A DNA stretch of 64,000 bases from Nematostella vectensis (lineage: Eukaryota > Cnidaria > Anthozoa > Actiniaria > Edwardsiidae). This document shows, one piece after another, positions 21,849 to 38,970 of the stretch. Made by a program: the position numbers and the translations under genes. The notes below the pieces were generated by a model that was given only the letters and a program-made list of their open reading frames with translations, was not told where the DNA came from and made no database searches. Within the stretch, counting starts at the first letter, position 1, and each line of letters starts with the position of its first letter. Location: positions 8,172,801 through 8,236,800 of the forward strand of contig NC_064044.1 in the NCBI RefSeq assembly GCF_932526225.1, given 5' to 3'.

Positions 21849-24800
21849 ATGGATCGAGGTAAATATAATACGCAGTGCAGGATGAAACATGACATTGTTA
21901 CTAAAAAAACAGTTAGTGTTCGTTATAAGAAAAAAATATATCATACATCACCTCCAGGATGAACGGATTTAGTGCGTTATGTTGTGGATATATTCTTGCG
22001 CCGTCTAATTCTTCCAGAGAGCACCACACAAATTGGTTAGGCTACTAGAACAGCAAGCTATGGCACGGTCTAAAATGCATTAGAAAACGTCTACCAGTGT
22101 AAGAGAGTGCAAACAAAAGTAGTGAATTCTTAAATGTAATAGTATACTATCCTTATTTTAAGCACTAGAAGCTTTTATTTTGATATTTTGAATAACGTTC
22201 TCGATACATTGTAATTGTAAGAAAAACGGTGTGCTCTAAAGATGTACGAGATATTGATATCTGGGTCTAATTTAGCACCTGCGAATAGTAAGGCCCTCTT
22301 AGGAAACAGGTCAGAATCTCTAGTAAATACGCTCCTAATTATTCAAAGTAAAAAAAAGGTATCTGTAACTGTGAAAAATAGTAAATAATTATTCTGTTTG
22401 TTTTGTAGGTATAGAGAAAGATATTAAACCTGACATATCTACGCTGCAAAAAAACCTTCTCCAAAATACCCAGAGCTTAGGCTGTCGTCGACATTCATTG
22501 GGTCTAACACATAATGATCTAAATTCCTGTTTATTTGGCTATTTCACTACAACCGAAAACATCCCAAAAACCTCACAGGGAAATTTTAAAGTCACAGGTA
22601 AATAACATGGTTAACATTCTTGTATTTTACTTTTATGGATTGTTGTATGTGTGCTGTTATTTGTATGAAAACTTTGATCAAAGTCATTTGATCTATTGGT
22701 TTTTCATTGTACTCGTATTGTATAGTAATTCTAGTTAGGCAAGTACAAAGCTGGCGTGAGCTTTTGTGTATTCTATGTTATAATTATGGCAAGCTAAGGT
22801 TCAAAAAGCCGAACAATTAGGACCCAAATTATTCCAGTGCTTTTTGGAAATTACTAACGAGCATTGGTTGTTCTAGAAGCCAATTACTATCATTTTTTCA
22901 CACTGATGTTGAATCTCTTGGGGTACTATTCAATGGCGGCTCATAGAAAGCATTTTTCTGTAATGTTTGACTATAAAACTTTAGTGATGAGATAGCGACT
23001 TTGGCGTTCTTTTATGTTTTTACGCAGCGCTTAGAGAAGGAATGGACAGACGTTTTTTTATACTCCATAAATGGCAACTTCCTAATCTTTGTGTTTTACC
23101 GACCGTTCAATTGTAAGGGACAGTGTTTAGAGCAGGGTTTAAGAGCCCCACTGCGTTAAGTGTGGTTTAAGTGAAATCACAAAAATGATAGAAGTACGGA
23201 ATAATTACTTTAAGGTAGAAAAACTAGCTTGAAAAAGTAAGAATAACTTGAAATTAATAGCGCGAAACTTTTACTGCGTAATTATCTCTTTTTGCGCGTG
23301 TGTTTATTTTCCCTGAACATTTTTTACTGTAATAAGTACGTTGTAATTAATATACTGTAGGTAGACTTTATCTTAGCGTTCCTTTAAATATTTAAGTTCC
23401 TGTGAGGTAACAGAAGGCACATACTTGTTCTGGCGTTTTTAACAAGTAATTCTCATTCTACTCGGAAATCATTCTTCACATCTAGACATGTCCTTATCAA
23501 TTCGATCTCGAAGCGAAGAAAAATTTGAAAAGTAAGAAAAACCTTTCTTTTTCATTTTAATTCCAACACCATCATTCAAGGTTAGAAATTAACACGGTCA
23601 GATGATCTAAAAAGGACTTAATGTTTCTACAATAACATGTGCTCACTAGCTCGAAGTATACAGCCAACCACATTTGAAAAAGAATTAATCAAACTATAAA
23701 CAAATTGAGCTGAGGTTTTTCCTACTTAAAAACTGGCATCAAATGGAGAGATTATCTATTTTTAATCACGCAAAATTCAGTTGTTTTCTTTCTTTCTTTA
23801 GATTCTAACATGGTACTGTTAAGGTTAAGGGAATGGGTGATTTGGTCAGGGGTGGCGCACTTTTAGGAGTGTGATTGTTTTATTAGGATGACGGATATGC
23901 GCCAGATTCCGATTGAGTGGACTTGAAAGGCTAAGAAAATACACAATTCTCGCGGTTCTTTCTGATCCTTGTCAAGGTCTATAACAACCTCCAATATATC
24001 TGTCTTGAACATTGCAGCTAAAAACATAAAGACATACGCAACACAAAATAGAGGCATATCTTGGGAAAAATCTCCCATTGAAAAAGCCCCAAATTATGCA
24101 TCAACTAAATATATTTTCATTCAAACAGGGAATGATTTTAAACATTTAATTTAAATCATTTCAACCGTGCATTGGTATGCCAATGAAAGGCGTAGTAAAT
24201 CCTTAACTAGGGAGTGTCACTCACTAGAACACTCGAATGGCTTCCGCACGGAGTTCGCTCGTTAACAGCACTTGAGTGGCTTCCAATGCGATTCACTCGA
24301 AAGAAAGACTTGAACCGAAATTTCAATATATTTTATTACTCCGAAAAAAATAAAAGGTAACGTATTATCCAAAAGTATTTTCGAATGCATAGATTAAACA
24401 CTTAGAGCTACTTTTGTCATGCCGAATATTTATTCTTTTTAAAAGAAAGCTCACGAAGCTTTATTACATTTAAGTGGAGGAATCCAAATTTATTTACTTT
24501 CTTATTAAAGTTCTGAGCTGCCCATAAAGCAAATGCAATGAAACAAACCCGACATTTGTTTGCCTTTATCAATCACTTCAGCAAATAATTTCTCTTAATA
24601 TACAAAAAATTCCGCTATTTGTTTTATCGATCTAGCAATTACAAAAACAACTCAGATTATATTACGTAGAAGTTATTAACATTTGTAACAAAACAGAACA
24701 ATGCAAATTTTTACCCGAAAAGTATTAACAATGGCGCATTTTGGGGTGGTTCCGTATATATCCAAAAGAACCACACTTTTTAAAGCGAAAATTATTCAAA

Positions 24801-27800
24801 CTTAGGAGCAACAATGAGCTTGGAGCGCATTGGTAAAGTATTTATAAAACTTCTATATCCGTCATTATATGGTGGTATAGGATAAATCGCTCCATTATTA
24901 AATAAGCTGTATTTTTCAAAATAGGATGGTTGGGAATGACTCCAAGACTAAAATTAATTACAAAGCACAGCACGAACTTCTGAATACTTTGCGATGAGAA
25001 AGAGGGCTTTTACGAAGGGGTACTTCAATGAGAATGTTTCTTCCCGACAAATTCGAGTAAAACTTTTCTTTTCAGCTTTAATGACATACAACGGGATTTT
25101 AAAAACGACATGAAAAAGTTGTCTTTCTGTTTACTGGCTTTTAGTACTCTTGCCAAACACTACAGGCAGTTAATTCGTAACGCATACACCATTCATTAAT
25201 TCGCTAGATTCTCAAGTTCAATGTAAGTTTAATTATTTTAATAAGGAGAAGAATTCATATGATTCAAATAATTAAATTAAGTTTAAAAGGGTTTCATCTA
25301 CTACAAAGCAAGAATAAAAACTTGTAAAGCTCTCTTACTTCAATATTTGCAGTATTTGGAACAATCTTCATTCGGGTAGACTATCAAACTAACAAGAGTT
25401 TTTTTTTATGATTAGCCTGCTTAAATAAGTTTTGGTCGTTAAAAGAAAGACGGACGGCTTAGGCAAGTAAATTAAAAGCATAAATAGCATAAACGCTGTT
25501 TTAATGTCTTTAAACTTAATTTCTATTTCCATACACGAGATTCTAGCAATTCTCGCTTCTAGTCTTGTAGAAGACTGTGCAATACAAATTAGCTTGTTAG
25601 AAACTGTGCGTTAAATTTATTCTTTCATCTTGGTTTTTCAAATTAAATATTCATCCATCTCACCACAACATAAACATATAAAATTTAACAAATACTTTCG
25701 GAAAACTTCACATGGAGATAAAAACTTCAATCTTATTTTCCCACGTGCCAAGAACAAACTCACAATTGTTTTCTTTGTCTTGAAACAATGGAAGAAACAA
25801 TTTTGTAGATAAGATTTGGTAAACAGCTAACGTGCCAGTTTATATGTTTTTCTAAAGTACAAAATAGTTTTATTCAATATTGTCTGGCAGGTCCAAGGGT
25901 ACAGACAGTTCTAATTGAATCTTGTTAAAACATTTACTGCGTCAATTCATTTAAAAGTGATCCTTTGTTGTGTTCCTTTAAGTTTTGGTTTTCCCATTGA
26001 AAGAGGCTATTAGACTATGTAAGCAAAAACTTCAAGAGTTTAATAAGTCTAATTAGCTTAATGAACTATGCAACTAGTCTTTGTACTGGGATATCTATAT
26101 ATCGTGATACAAAACGTCTACGTTTTCTATTCGCATGTCAACACGGCTATAATCGTCGAGTTGTGTGCAAATCTAACATCAAGTATCGAGAATTTATTAA
26201 GAAAAAAAGATCTGATACTTCCAAATCATGTGAATGGAAACACTCGGTTGATAGTTGTACTTTCGTTTTTTCTTAGAGTCAATTAGTGAGTCAATTCGAT
26301 CGTCGATTCACCGTACTGAGTAGCAGACACAAAATTGCACTTTAAAAAAGGGGTAAGAAAAGAATTAAAACAAACCATCTTTAGGAGGTTAGAGAACGCA
26401 CAACGATTGGCATTTATAAATCAAAGGTATTTTTTTATAATTCCTTTAAGATGCGAACTTTAATTCTTAGAAACCGATACAGGCGATATGGTCTTTAGGC
26501 AAGCAAGCGAACCTGATATTTTTGTACGAGAGCTAGTTAATTTTGTTTTACACATAGGATACCTGGATGTCTAAGAGGCTAAGAGGGCATCATCCCCAGT
26601 TTTTAACCGAGAATCAACGGCGTAGTATCGGCTATTTCTATGAGGGCGAGCGTGCGTGATCGTATAGTAAACTAAGGGTAGTTATCAATGTATACTAATC
26701 AATGTTTGCTTAATTTTGTTTCTACAGATCAAATGTCATCTCCAAATATCAAATCAGTCCCTTTGGTCTCAAGGATTAGCTGTGGACTCCTGGCCAATCA
26801 CACAATAGAAGCTTCCTGTCAATTACCTCAAGGGTTGCGTCTGATTAGTGCTGCCATGGGAACGGCAAGCCAATACGCAGTCATGTGTTCTCAGAAGGTT
26901 ATATCACGTGGTATGAGATTTGGACCCTACAGGGGGAGGGTAGTGCAGCTGTCTCAAGTTAATGAGAGAGAGGATAATGCGTTTATGTGGGAGGTAAGAT
27001 GCATACTTTTATGTGAACACGTTTGCTGAAAATGATTTATAATCGAGGGAAATTTTTCATTACCAACATCACAAGTTGGCGAGTAGTAGAGGGGCGCTCG
27101 CATCCTTCAAGCCCTCCCCCACTTCGGCCCCGTAAAAAGAGGCATGCCGTGTCCTCAAAACCTTCGAAAAACCCCAAATCATACTAGATTCGCTTTTGTT
27201 GCTTAATTTTAACTAAAAGCATTATATTTTGTTTTTAAGGTTTTTCAAAACGGCCAATTTAGCCACTTCATTGATGGCAGTACTGAGAGCGAGAACTGGA
27301 TGAAATTCGTGAACTGCGCTCGACACCGCGACGAACAGAACCTAAGACTCGTCCAAGATGGCGGCGATCTGTATTATGATGCATGCCGGGATATTGTCCG
27401 CGGAGAAGAGCTGCTTGTTTGGTATGGGCCTTGGTACGAGTTGTACATGGGTATATTGGTGGGGATGAAGACGGTGCAGCCAAGCAGGAAGACAGGGCAC
27501 AAGAAATTGATAAGCGAAGGTGAGTTGTTTGAAAGGAGGTTTGTGCTGGTGGGTGTAGTTTCTTTTGTCATAATGACAGCCATCAGCTTCTACACAAACA
27601 CTAAAACCAGCACCACCATAATCATAATTGTCATCACCAGCAACACCACCTTCACCGCCGTTCTCATCAATAAATACCAACAGCAACATCAAGATTATCA
27701 TCTTTATTATAGAACCACCTGCTTCCCTATCAACAATACCGTCACTGCTCACTGCTGATCGCTCAAAAAAACTCCACTAATAGTCTGTAAAATCTCAAAA

Positions 27801-28978
27801 GCCTTTCCATGATATTTCCCCAGGTGCACCTGGTAACTACTCGTGCGAGAGATGCGGCAAAGTGTTCGCGTACAAATATTACCGCAAAAGCCATCTCAAG
27901 TACACTCGGTGTGTGGACCAGGGTGACAGACGCTTCCCGTGTGAGCAATGCGATCGATCCTTCGACAAGCGTGACCGACTGCGTATCCACGTGCTCCACG
28001 TGCATGAGAAGCACCGCCCACATGAGTGTCACGTGTGCAAGAAACGCTTTTCCCAGTCCTCCAGTCTCAACAAACACATGCGCGTCCACAGGTAGACCCA
28101 AATCGTTCTAGAGCTCATTACATTAAAAAATCCAAATTATTCTGAATGTATTTAGCCTGCGGTAACTAATTGAGGGCACAACGCCTCCAGTTTATCGTTC
28201 CTTATCTGATAAGTCTTGAGATTCACAGTCCTCCAATGTAAAGAGACACTTGTTTATACAAAATCCCTTTAACTTGAAGCGAATCCCGTATCACTGGAAT
28301 ATTCCGACATTTTAAATGCATCACGGCATGTCGAGCACAATACTTCTAAGACTGGCTGACTAATTATACTGATTGACTGGCGGGGTCGCAGTTCGTACAC
28401 AGCGCTGTGCACGAACTGCGACAAGGCGTCCAGGGCCTCCACAATCCTCCTCAATCCTGACTGACTGACTGATGATTTCAGCAATCATTTCATGTTTAAT
28501 AACATTTTTTTTCTTTCATAGCGGTGAGCGCCCATATAAGTGCACGTACTGCGACAAGGCATTCACGGCCTCCTCAATCCTGCGCACGCATATTAGACAG
28601 CACAGCGGCGAGAAACCATTCAAGTGCAAGCACTGCGGGCGCGCCTTCGCGTCGCACGCGGCGCATGACAGCCACGTGCGGCGCACACACACAAAAGAAA
28701 AGCCCTGCATATGCGAGTACTGTGGCAAAGCGTTCGCGCAGTCCTACGAGCTCAAGTTCCATATAAATATGCACACTGGGGCTAAGCCTTACACGTGTGA
28801 GAAATGCGGTCGGGGATTCTCAAGCCCTTCGTCGAGGGATCGGCACCGAACGAACTTCGATTGCACGACGAGGAAAAATCGAGCACCTAAAGTGATGAAG
28901 AGGAGTCAACAGTTGGTTTGTGTGCAAGGGGCTGTTGGTGGGGGGATCTCAGAAAAGGGGTTTCCTTTGAACAGGTAA
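21849..28978 (+). CDS. PRDM14: PRDM14-like PR-domain zinc-finger transcription factor
   Basis: Six coding exons: 21849-21858, 22409-22597, 26728-26993, 27240-27519, 27824-28091, 28522-28978; total 1470 bp, 489 residues. The PR/SET-like domain spans exons 3-4 (FGPYRGRVVQL ... FMWEVFQNGQFSHFIDG ... NWMKFVNCARH ... GEELLVWYGPWYE). Zinc fingers follow in exons 5-6. The first is the atypical CERCGKVFAYKYYRKSHLKY finger, then FPCEQCDRSFDKRDRLRIH, HECHVCKKRFSQSSSLNKH, YKCTYCDKAFTASSILRTH, FKCKHCGRAFASHAAHDSH, CICEYCGKAFAQSYELKFH and YTCEKCGRGFSSPSSRDRH. The finger order and wording (KYYR..HLKYT.CVD, HEKHRPH, ASSILRTHIRQH, ASHAAHDSHVRR) are those of PRDM14, a nuclear regulator of cell fate; cnidarians carry several paralogues and which one this is stays open. 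The stop at 28976 overlaps a donor-like AACAG-GTAAAA, so a further 3' exon is conceivable. The first 66 residues have no recognisable domain. Confidence 0.88.
22598..26727. other. Large second intron of the PRDM14-like gene
   Basis: 4.1-kb AT-rich intron, much longer than the gene's other introns, without convincing exons. It has an imperfect duplication ACTCGAATGGCTTCCGCACG / CTTGAGTGGCTTCCAATGCG near 24230-24290. A developmental regulator with one outsized intron often carries enhancers there; none can be identified from sequence alone. Confidence 0.5.
28385..28450. repeat. Palindrome plus duplicated zinc-finger exon fragment in intron 5
   Basis: 28385-28422 is a 38-base near-perfect palindrome (GTCGCAGTTCGT...ACGAACTGCGAC) around AGCGCT. 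Its right half and the next 28 bases (28408-28450) repeat, with several mismatches, the exon-6 text TGCACGTACTGCGACAAGGC...GGCCTCCTCAATCCT at 28540-28582, about 130 bp downstream. Confidence 0.75.
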
Positions 28979-29641
28979 AATAGGTTTTTCCAGGGGATAA
29001 ATCATTAATACTTAAAAACCCCTGGTTTTGTATGTAGTAAGATTTTCTTGGAAATTTCGTATATGCAAAACTAATATATATGACAAAAACATAATTGAAA
29101 ATATTTTAAATAAAAATATATTGGTGTATCAGAATTATTTACTATAGTCGCTATTGACGCCTTTCCGATTCCACCTCCCAACCCTTTTCCTACCTCACAA
29201 CCTCCTATTCGTAGTTCCCTTTAGACTCTTCACCACCCACACCTACTAGTTAGTTTATCCATCTATTTGTATTCCCCACCCAACCCCCTTGCTCGACATT
29301 TTCTTTCATCTCTCCACCCCACCCCTTCCCTTATTGTATCGCTAAGCACGGGTCTCACATCAACGCTTCAAACGTCTGTACCAAACTTGTAGTTTATTAC
29401 AATTGATGATTACTCAAGTAGGTTGATAGCTCGAAATCTGTAATGATATAGTACAATTAGTTACAGTTTCTATTTGGAAATCATAGAAAATAGTATAGTT
29501 TCCATTGGCCTCTTAGTTGTTTGCCGCGCTTAGGATGGTGTTCTTGTGGTTGTGATTAATTACAGGTTGTTGCGTCACTAATCAAAATTAATGTTACAAC
29601 GAAACACCTTTTCGCGATTTTATTCCATCTGTCCACCTCTC
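28979..29641. other. 3' flank of the PRDM14-like gene and left flank of the foldback element
   Basis: AT-rich 3'UTR-like sequence, then pyrimidine-rich DNA with one copy of the 44-bp unit near 29295-29335 and a partial unit directly before the element (TTTTATTCCATCTGTCCAC). Confidence 0.5.
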
Positions 29642-32600
29642 TGTTGAGGCCACATTTGTAATAAGGTAGGCCACATTTGTAATAAGGTGGGCCACATTTG
29701 TAAAAAGGTTGTGCCACATTTGTAATAAGGTAGGCCACATTTGTAATAAGGTAGGCCACATTTGTAATAAGGTGGGCCACATTTGTAATAAGGTGGGCCA
29801 CATTTGTAATAAGGTCGTGCCACATTTGTTATAAGGTCGCGCCACATTTGTAATAAGGCCGCGCCACATTTGTAATAAGGTCGTGCCACATTTGTAATAA
29901 GGTCGTGCCACATTTGTAATAAGGTCATGCCACATTTGTAATAAGGTCATGCCACATTTGTAATAAGGTCGTGCCACATTTGTAATAAGGTCATGCCACA
30001 TTTGTAATAAGGTCGTGCCACATTTGTAATAAGGTCGTGCCACATTTGTAATAAGGTCGTGCCACATTTGTAATAAGGTCGTGCCACATTTGTAATAAGG
30101 TCGTGCCACATTTGTAATAAGGTCGTGCCACATTTGTAATAAGGTCGTACCACATTTGTAATAAGGTCGTGCCACATTTGTAATAAGGTCGTGCCACATT
30201 TGTAATAAGGTCGTGCCATATTTGTAATAAGGTCGTGCCACATTTGTAATAAGGTTGTGCCGCATTTGTAATAAGGTCGTGCCACATTTGTAATAAGGTG
30301 GGCCACATTTGTAATAAGGTGGGCAACATTTGTAATAAGGTCGTGCCACATTTGTAATAAGATCGTGCCACATTTGTAATAAGGTTGTGCCACATTTGTA
30401 ATAAGGTCGTGCCACATTTGTAATAAGGTCGCGCCACATTTGTAATAAGGTCGTGCCACATTTGTAATAAGGTCGTGCCACATTTGTAGTAAGGTCGTGC
30501 CACATTTGTAATAAGGTCGTGCCACATTTGTAATACGCTAGGCCACATTTGTTATAAGCTAGGCCACATTTGTCATAAACTAGGCCACATTTGTAATAAG
30601 GTAGGCCACATTTTTAATAAACTAGGCCACATTTGTAATAAGCTAGGCCACATTTGTAATAAGGTAGGCCACATTTTTAATAAACTAGGCCACATTTGTA
30701 ATAAGGTCGTGCCACATTTGTAATAAGGTCGTACCACATTTGTAATAAGGTAGGCCACATTTTTAATAAACTAGGCCACATTTGTAATAAGGTAGGCCAC
30801 GTTTTTAATAAACTAGGCCACATTTGTAATAAGGTCGTGCCACATTTGTAATAAGGTCGTACCACATTTGTAATAAGGTAGGCCACATTTGTAATAAGCT
30901 AGGCCACATTTGTAATAAGGTCGTGCCACATTTGTAATAAGGTCGTGCCACATTTGTAATAAGGTCGTGCCACATTTGTAGTAAGGTCGTGCCACATTTG
31001 TAATAAGGTCGTGCCACATTTGTAATAAGGTCGTGCCACATTTGTAATAAGCTAGGCCACATTTGTAATAAGGTCGTGCCACATTTGTAATAAGGTCGTG
31101 CCACATTTGTAATAAGGTCGTGCCACATTTGTAATAAGGTCGTACCACATTTGTAATAAGGTCGTGCCACATTTGTAATAAGGTCGTGCCACATTTGTAA
31201 TAAGGTCGTACCACATTTGTAATACGCTAGGCCACATTTGTAATAAGCTAGGCCACATTTGTTATAAGCTAGGCCACATTTGTCATAAACTAGGCCACAT
31301 TTGTTATAAGCTAGGCCACATTTGTCATAAACTAGGCCACATTTGTAATAAGGTAGGCCACATTTTTAATAAACTAGGCCACATTTGTAATAAGCTAGGC
31401 CACATTTGTAATAAGCTAGGCCACATTTGTAATAAGCTAGGCCACATTTGTAATAAACTAGGCCACATTTGTAATAAACTATGCCACATTTGTAATAAGC
31501 TAGGCCACATTTGTAATAAACTAGGCAACATTTGTAATAAGGTAGGCCACATTTGTAATAAGCTAGGCCACATTTCTAATAAGCTAGGCCACATTCGTAA
31601 TAAGGTAGGCCACATTTGTAATAAGCTAGGCCACATTTGTAATAAGCTAGGCCGCATTTGTTAAAACGGCCACATTTGTAATAAGCTAGGCCACATTTGT
31701 AATAAACTATCTGATACCTCATGAAAGAAACATCGTATGACATCCAAACTTGGTAAGTGTCATTCAGGTGTCATGGGGGGTGCAGCCAGATGGTCACGTG
31801 ATATGTGACGTCATCTATTACGTCATTAGAAATAAGAAGTATAAACATTAAAGATATGTCATGATAAACACATCGTCAGGCTGCCAAACATGCAAGATGT
31901 CATGCAAGTGTCAATAAGGTGAGACAGAATGGTCACGTGATGTATGACGTCATTGACGACGACATCGAAATATTCATATCTCAAGTTGAAACATCGTCAG
32001 ACATCTAAACTCGGAAGATATCATGTAGCTTAGGTAGGTGTTAAGGCAGATCGAAGAGATAGATCATGTAATGTGCGACTTTATCGATAGCGTCACAAGC
32101 AGTCATAAAGCTTTATATTAACATTATCGGACAAAAATAATCAAATCTGTGGTTTGGAGCTCTGCTTTTAGGCAGTGCCTCAAGTTATCTGATAAACAAG
32201 AAGAATTTGATTTCTCTAAGAGGTAGCGACAGAATTAATCAAAATGACGTCATCGATTATGCAAACTCAAGTCGATAAGGCAAACACCAAGGATCATATC
32301 TTATCCCGTAAAACAAAGAGTAATATGCTCTTGACAAAAAAATGCACATTTAGTCATATATATGATAAAAACAAGGCCCCAATTCTGATAATTAATGATA
32401 ATCATCTATTATTCTCGCAATCAACGTGTTCCCGAAAGTATATCAATAAAATAAGTTACTATCTGTTTGGTTGCCTTGATAAACTCAGTTCTTGAGATAT
32501 TATTTCCTTTTCCTTTAATGACGTCATCGATGACTTCACATATCACGTGATCATTTTGTTTCCCCCCCCCCCCTAGATACCTACATGTCACCTATCAAGT

Positions 32601-32816
32601 TTGGTTGTCATACGTGCTTCGTTCATATGGATATTTTTGTTTTTGGTGCCGTCATTGATTACGTCACATATCACGTGACCATCTGGTTGCACCTACCCAT
32701 GATACCTACGTTTCTTTTATTAGATATCAGATAGTTTATTACCTATGTGGCCTACCTTATTACAAATGTGGCCGTTATAACAAATGTGGCAGGTTATTAC
32801 ATATGTTGCCTCAACA
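29642..32816. mobile_element. Foldback-type element with repeat-bearing inverted arms
   Basis: Both ends start TGTTGAGGC(C/A)ACAT(T/A)TGTAATAA when read inwards, and CTCTC flanks both sides (29637-29641, 32817-32821). The left arm holds about 95 copies of a 21-22-bp unit (GCCACATTTGTAATAAGGTCGT, 29650-31708) and then about 120 bp of unique sequence. The right arm (32530-32816) has three inverted copies of the unit and the same unique sequence inverted (ACTATCTGATA..., ATGGTCACGTGATATGTGACG). The 0.7-kb centre consists of diverged blocks of about 130 bp with CACGTGA and TGACGTCAT words and has no transposase-like frame. Long inverted arms with tandem subrepeats resemble Drosophila FB and sea-urchin TU elements. 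The element must be non-autonomous. Confidence 0.85.
29650..31708 (+). repeat. 22-bp tandem array, roughly 95 copies
   Basis: Unit GCCACATTTGTAATAAGGTCGT, with variant subfamilies ending GGTGG, GGTAG, GCTAG and AACTAG that cluster by position. GGTCGT dominates 29870-30530 and GCTAG/AACTAG dominate after 30530, so the array grew in segments. The period of 66 bases in three frames gives long minus-strand frames repeating WHDLITNVARPYYKCGTTLLQM, which are not genes. Confidence 0.97.
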
Positions 32817-32821
32817 CTCTC

Positions 32822-33080
32822 CACTCCTTCCCCTATTCGCCATTTTCTCTAAATTGTCCACCTTCCCACCTCTCCCCTATTCGCCATTTTATTTCATCTT
32901 TCCACCTTCCCACACCTCCCCTATTTCCCATTTTATTTTATCTGTCCACCTTCCCACCCCTCCCCTATTCGCCATTTTATTTCATCTGTCCACCTTCCCA
33001 CCCCTTCCCTATTCGCCATTTTATTCCATTTGTCCCACCTCCCCATCCATCCCCCTATTCGTCATTCCCTTTCAACTACA
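32822..33080 (+). repeat. 44-bp pyrimidine-rich tandem repeat
   Basis: Five to six units of CCTATTCGCCATTTTATTTC + ATCTGTCCACCTTCCCACCCCTC, spaced 44 bp (TATTCGCC at 32834, then 32878, 32922, 32966). The foldback element appears to have inserted into one unit of this array. Confidence 0.93.
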
Positions 33081-33514
33081 GACAGCCAAAATATGGAATG
33101 TAAATATTTTATTCTTGTTTGGGAAAACCCTTGGAATATGTTAGGTTTTTCATAATTTGTTACATGATGTTCATTTAAGAGTGGGGCTAGAATGCGGTTT
33201 ATCCTGTAGTAATTGTAATTAGCCCCTAACATCAATTCAACAAAGTAACTGCCACGGAAGACGAAAGGAAACACGAATTCTTTCAAGCATGTGTAAAATC
33301 TAGCTGCTTTTGACGACTAAAAAACAAAGACAAAGATTGAAGCGGACTTCGCCAAATATGGTAGCAATGTCTGGTTGAATAAATGATGAACAACTTTTAA
33401 TACAAATATTTTCTACTCTATCAAATGTCATCATCTAAACAATAGATACTTATCACGCTTATCACAACAAAAATATTAAAAATACATCTCATTCAGTCTA
33501 CACGCTAGGCTTAT

Positions 33515-33568
33515 CACGTGCTTTCAAAATCCGATCCTACCGCTGATTGGCTAGAAACTATGACGTCA
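33515..33568 (+). promoter_or_regulatory. Promoter elements of the alpha-tubulin gene
   Basis: E-box CACGTG (33515-33520), inverted CCAAT (GATTGG, 33545-33550) and a full CRE palindrome TGACGTCA (33561-33568) lie 130-180 bp upstream of the ATG-bearing exon. No TATA box is evident. Confidence 0.45.
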
Positions 33569-33696
33569 CTTTCGATCAGTATTTAGCGGGCGGTTTCACC
33601 AAAGGGTGGTCACTGCAGCTTGGAGGAAGTTACAGCGTAGCTCGTGGTACTTCAAGACTCGCCGAGATCCATCCTTTAAACTGCTCAATTCAGACC

Positions 33697-38970
<5,274 letters not shown>

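Noticed and set aside
27342-27752. 136-codon minus-strand frame opposite PRDM14-like exon 4
   Set aside because: Antisense shadow of the PR-domain exon and its intron.
29556-31657. Many minus-strand frames repeating LITNVARPYYKCGTTLLQMW
   Set aside because: A 22-bp unit read in three frames makes a 66-base open cycle; no start context, no flanking exon signals, and it lies inside the foldback element arm.
29650-31708. CRISPR-like look of regularly spaced repeats
   Set aside because: Units are contiguous with no unique spacers, and the host is a eukaryote. The same holds for the other arrays in the window.
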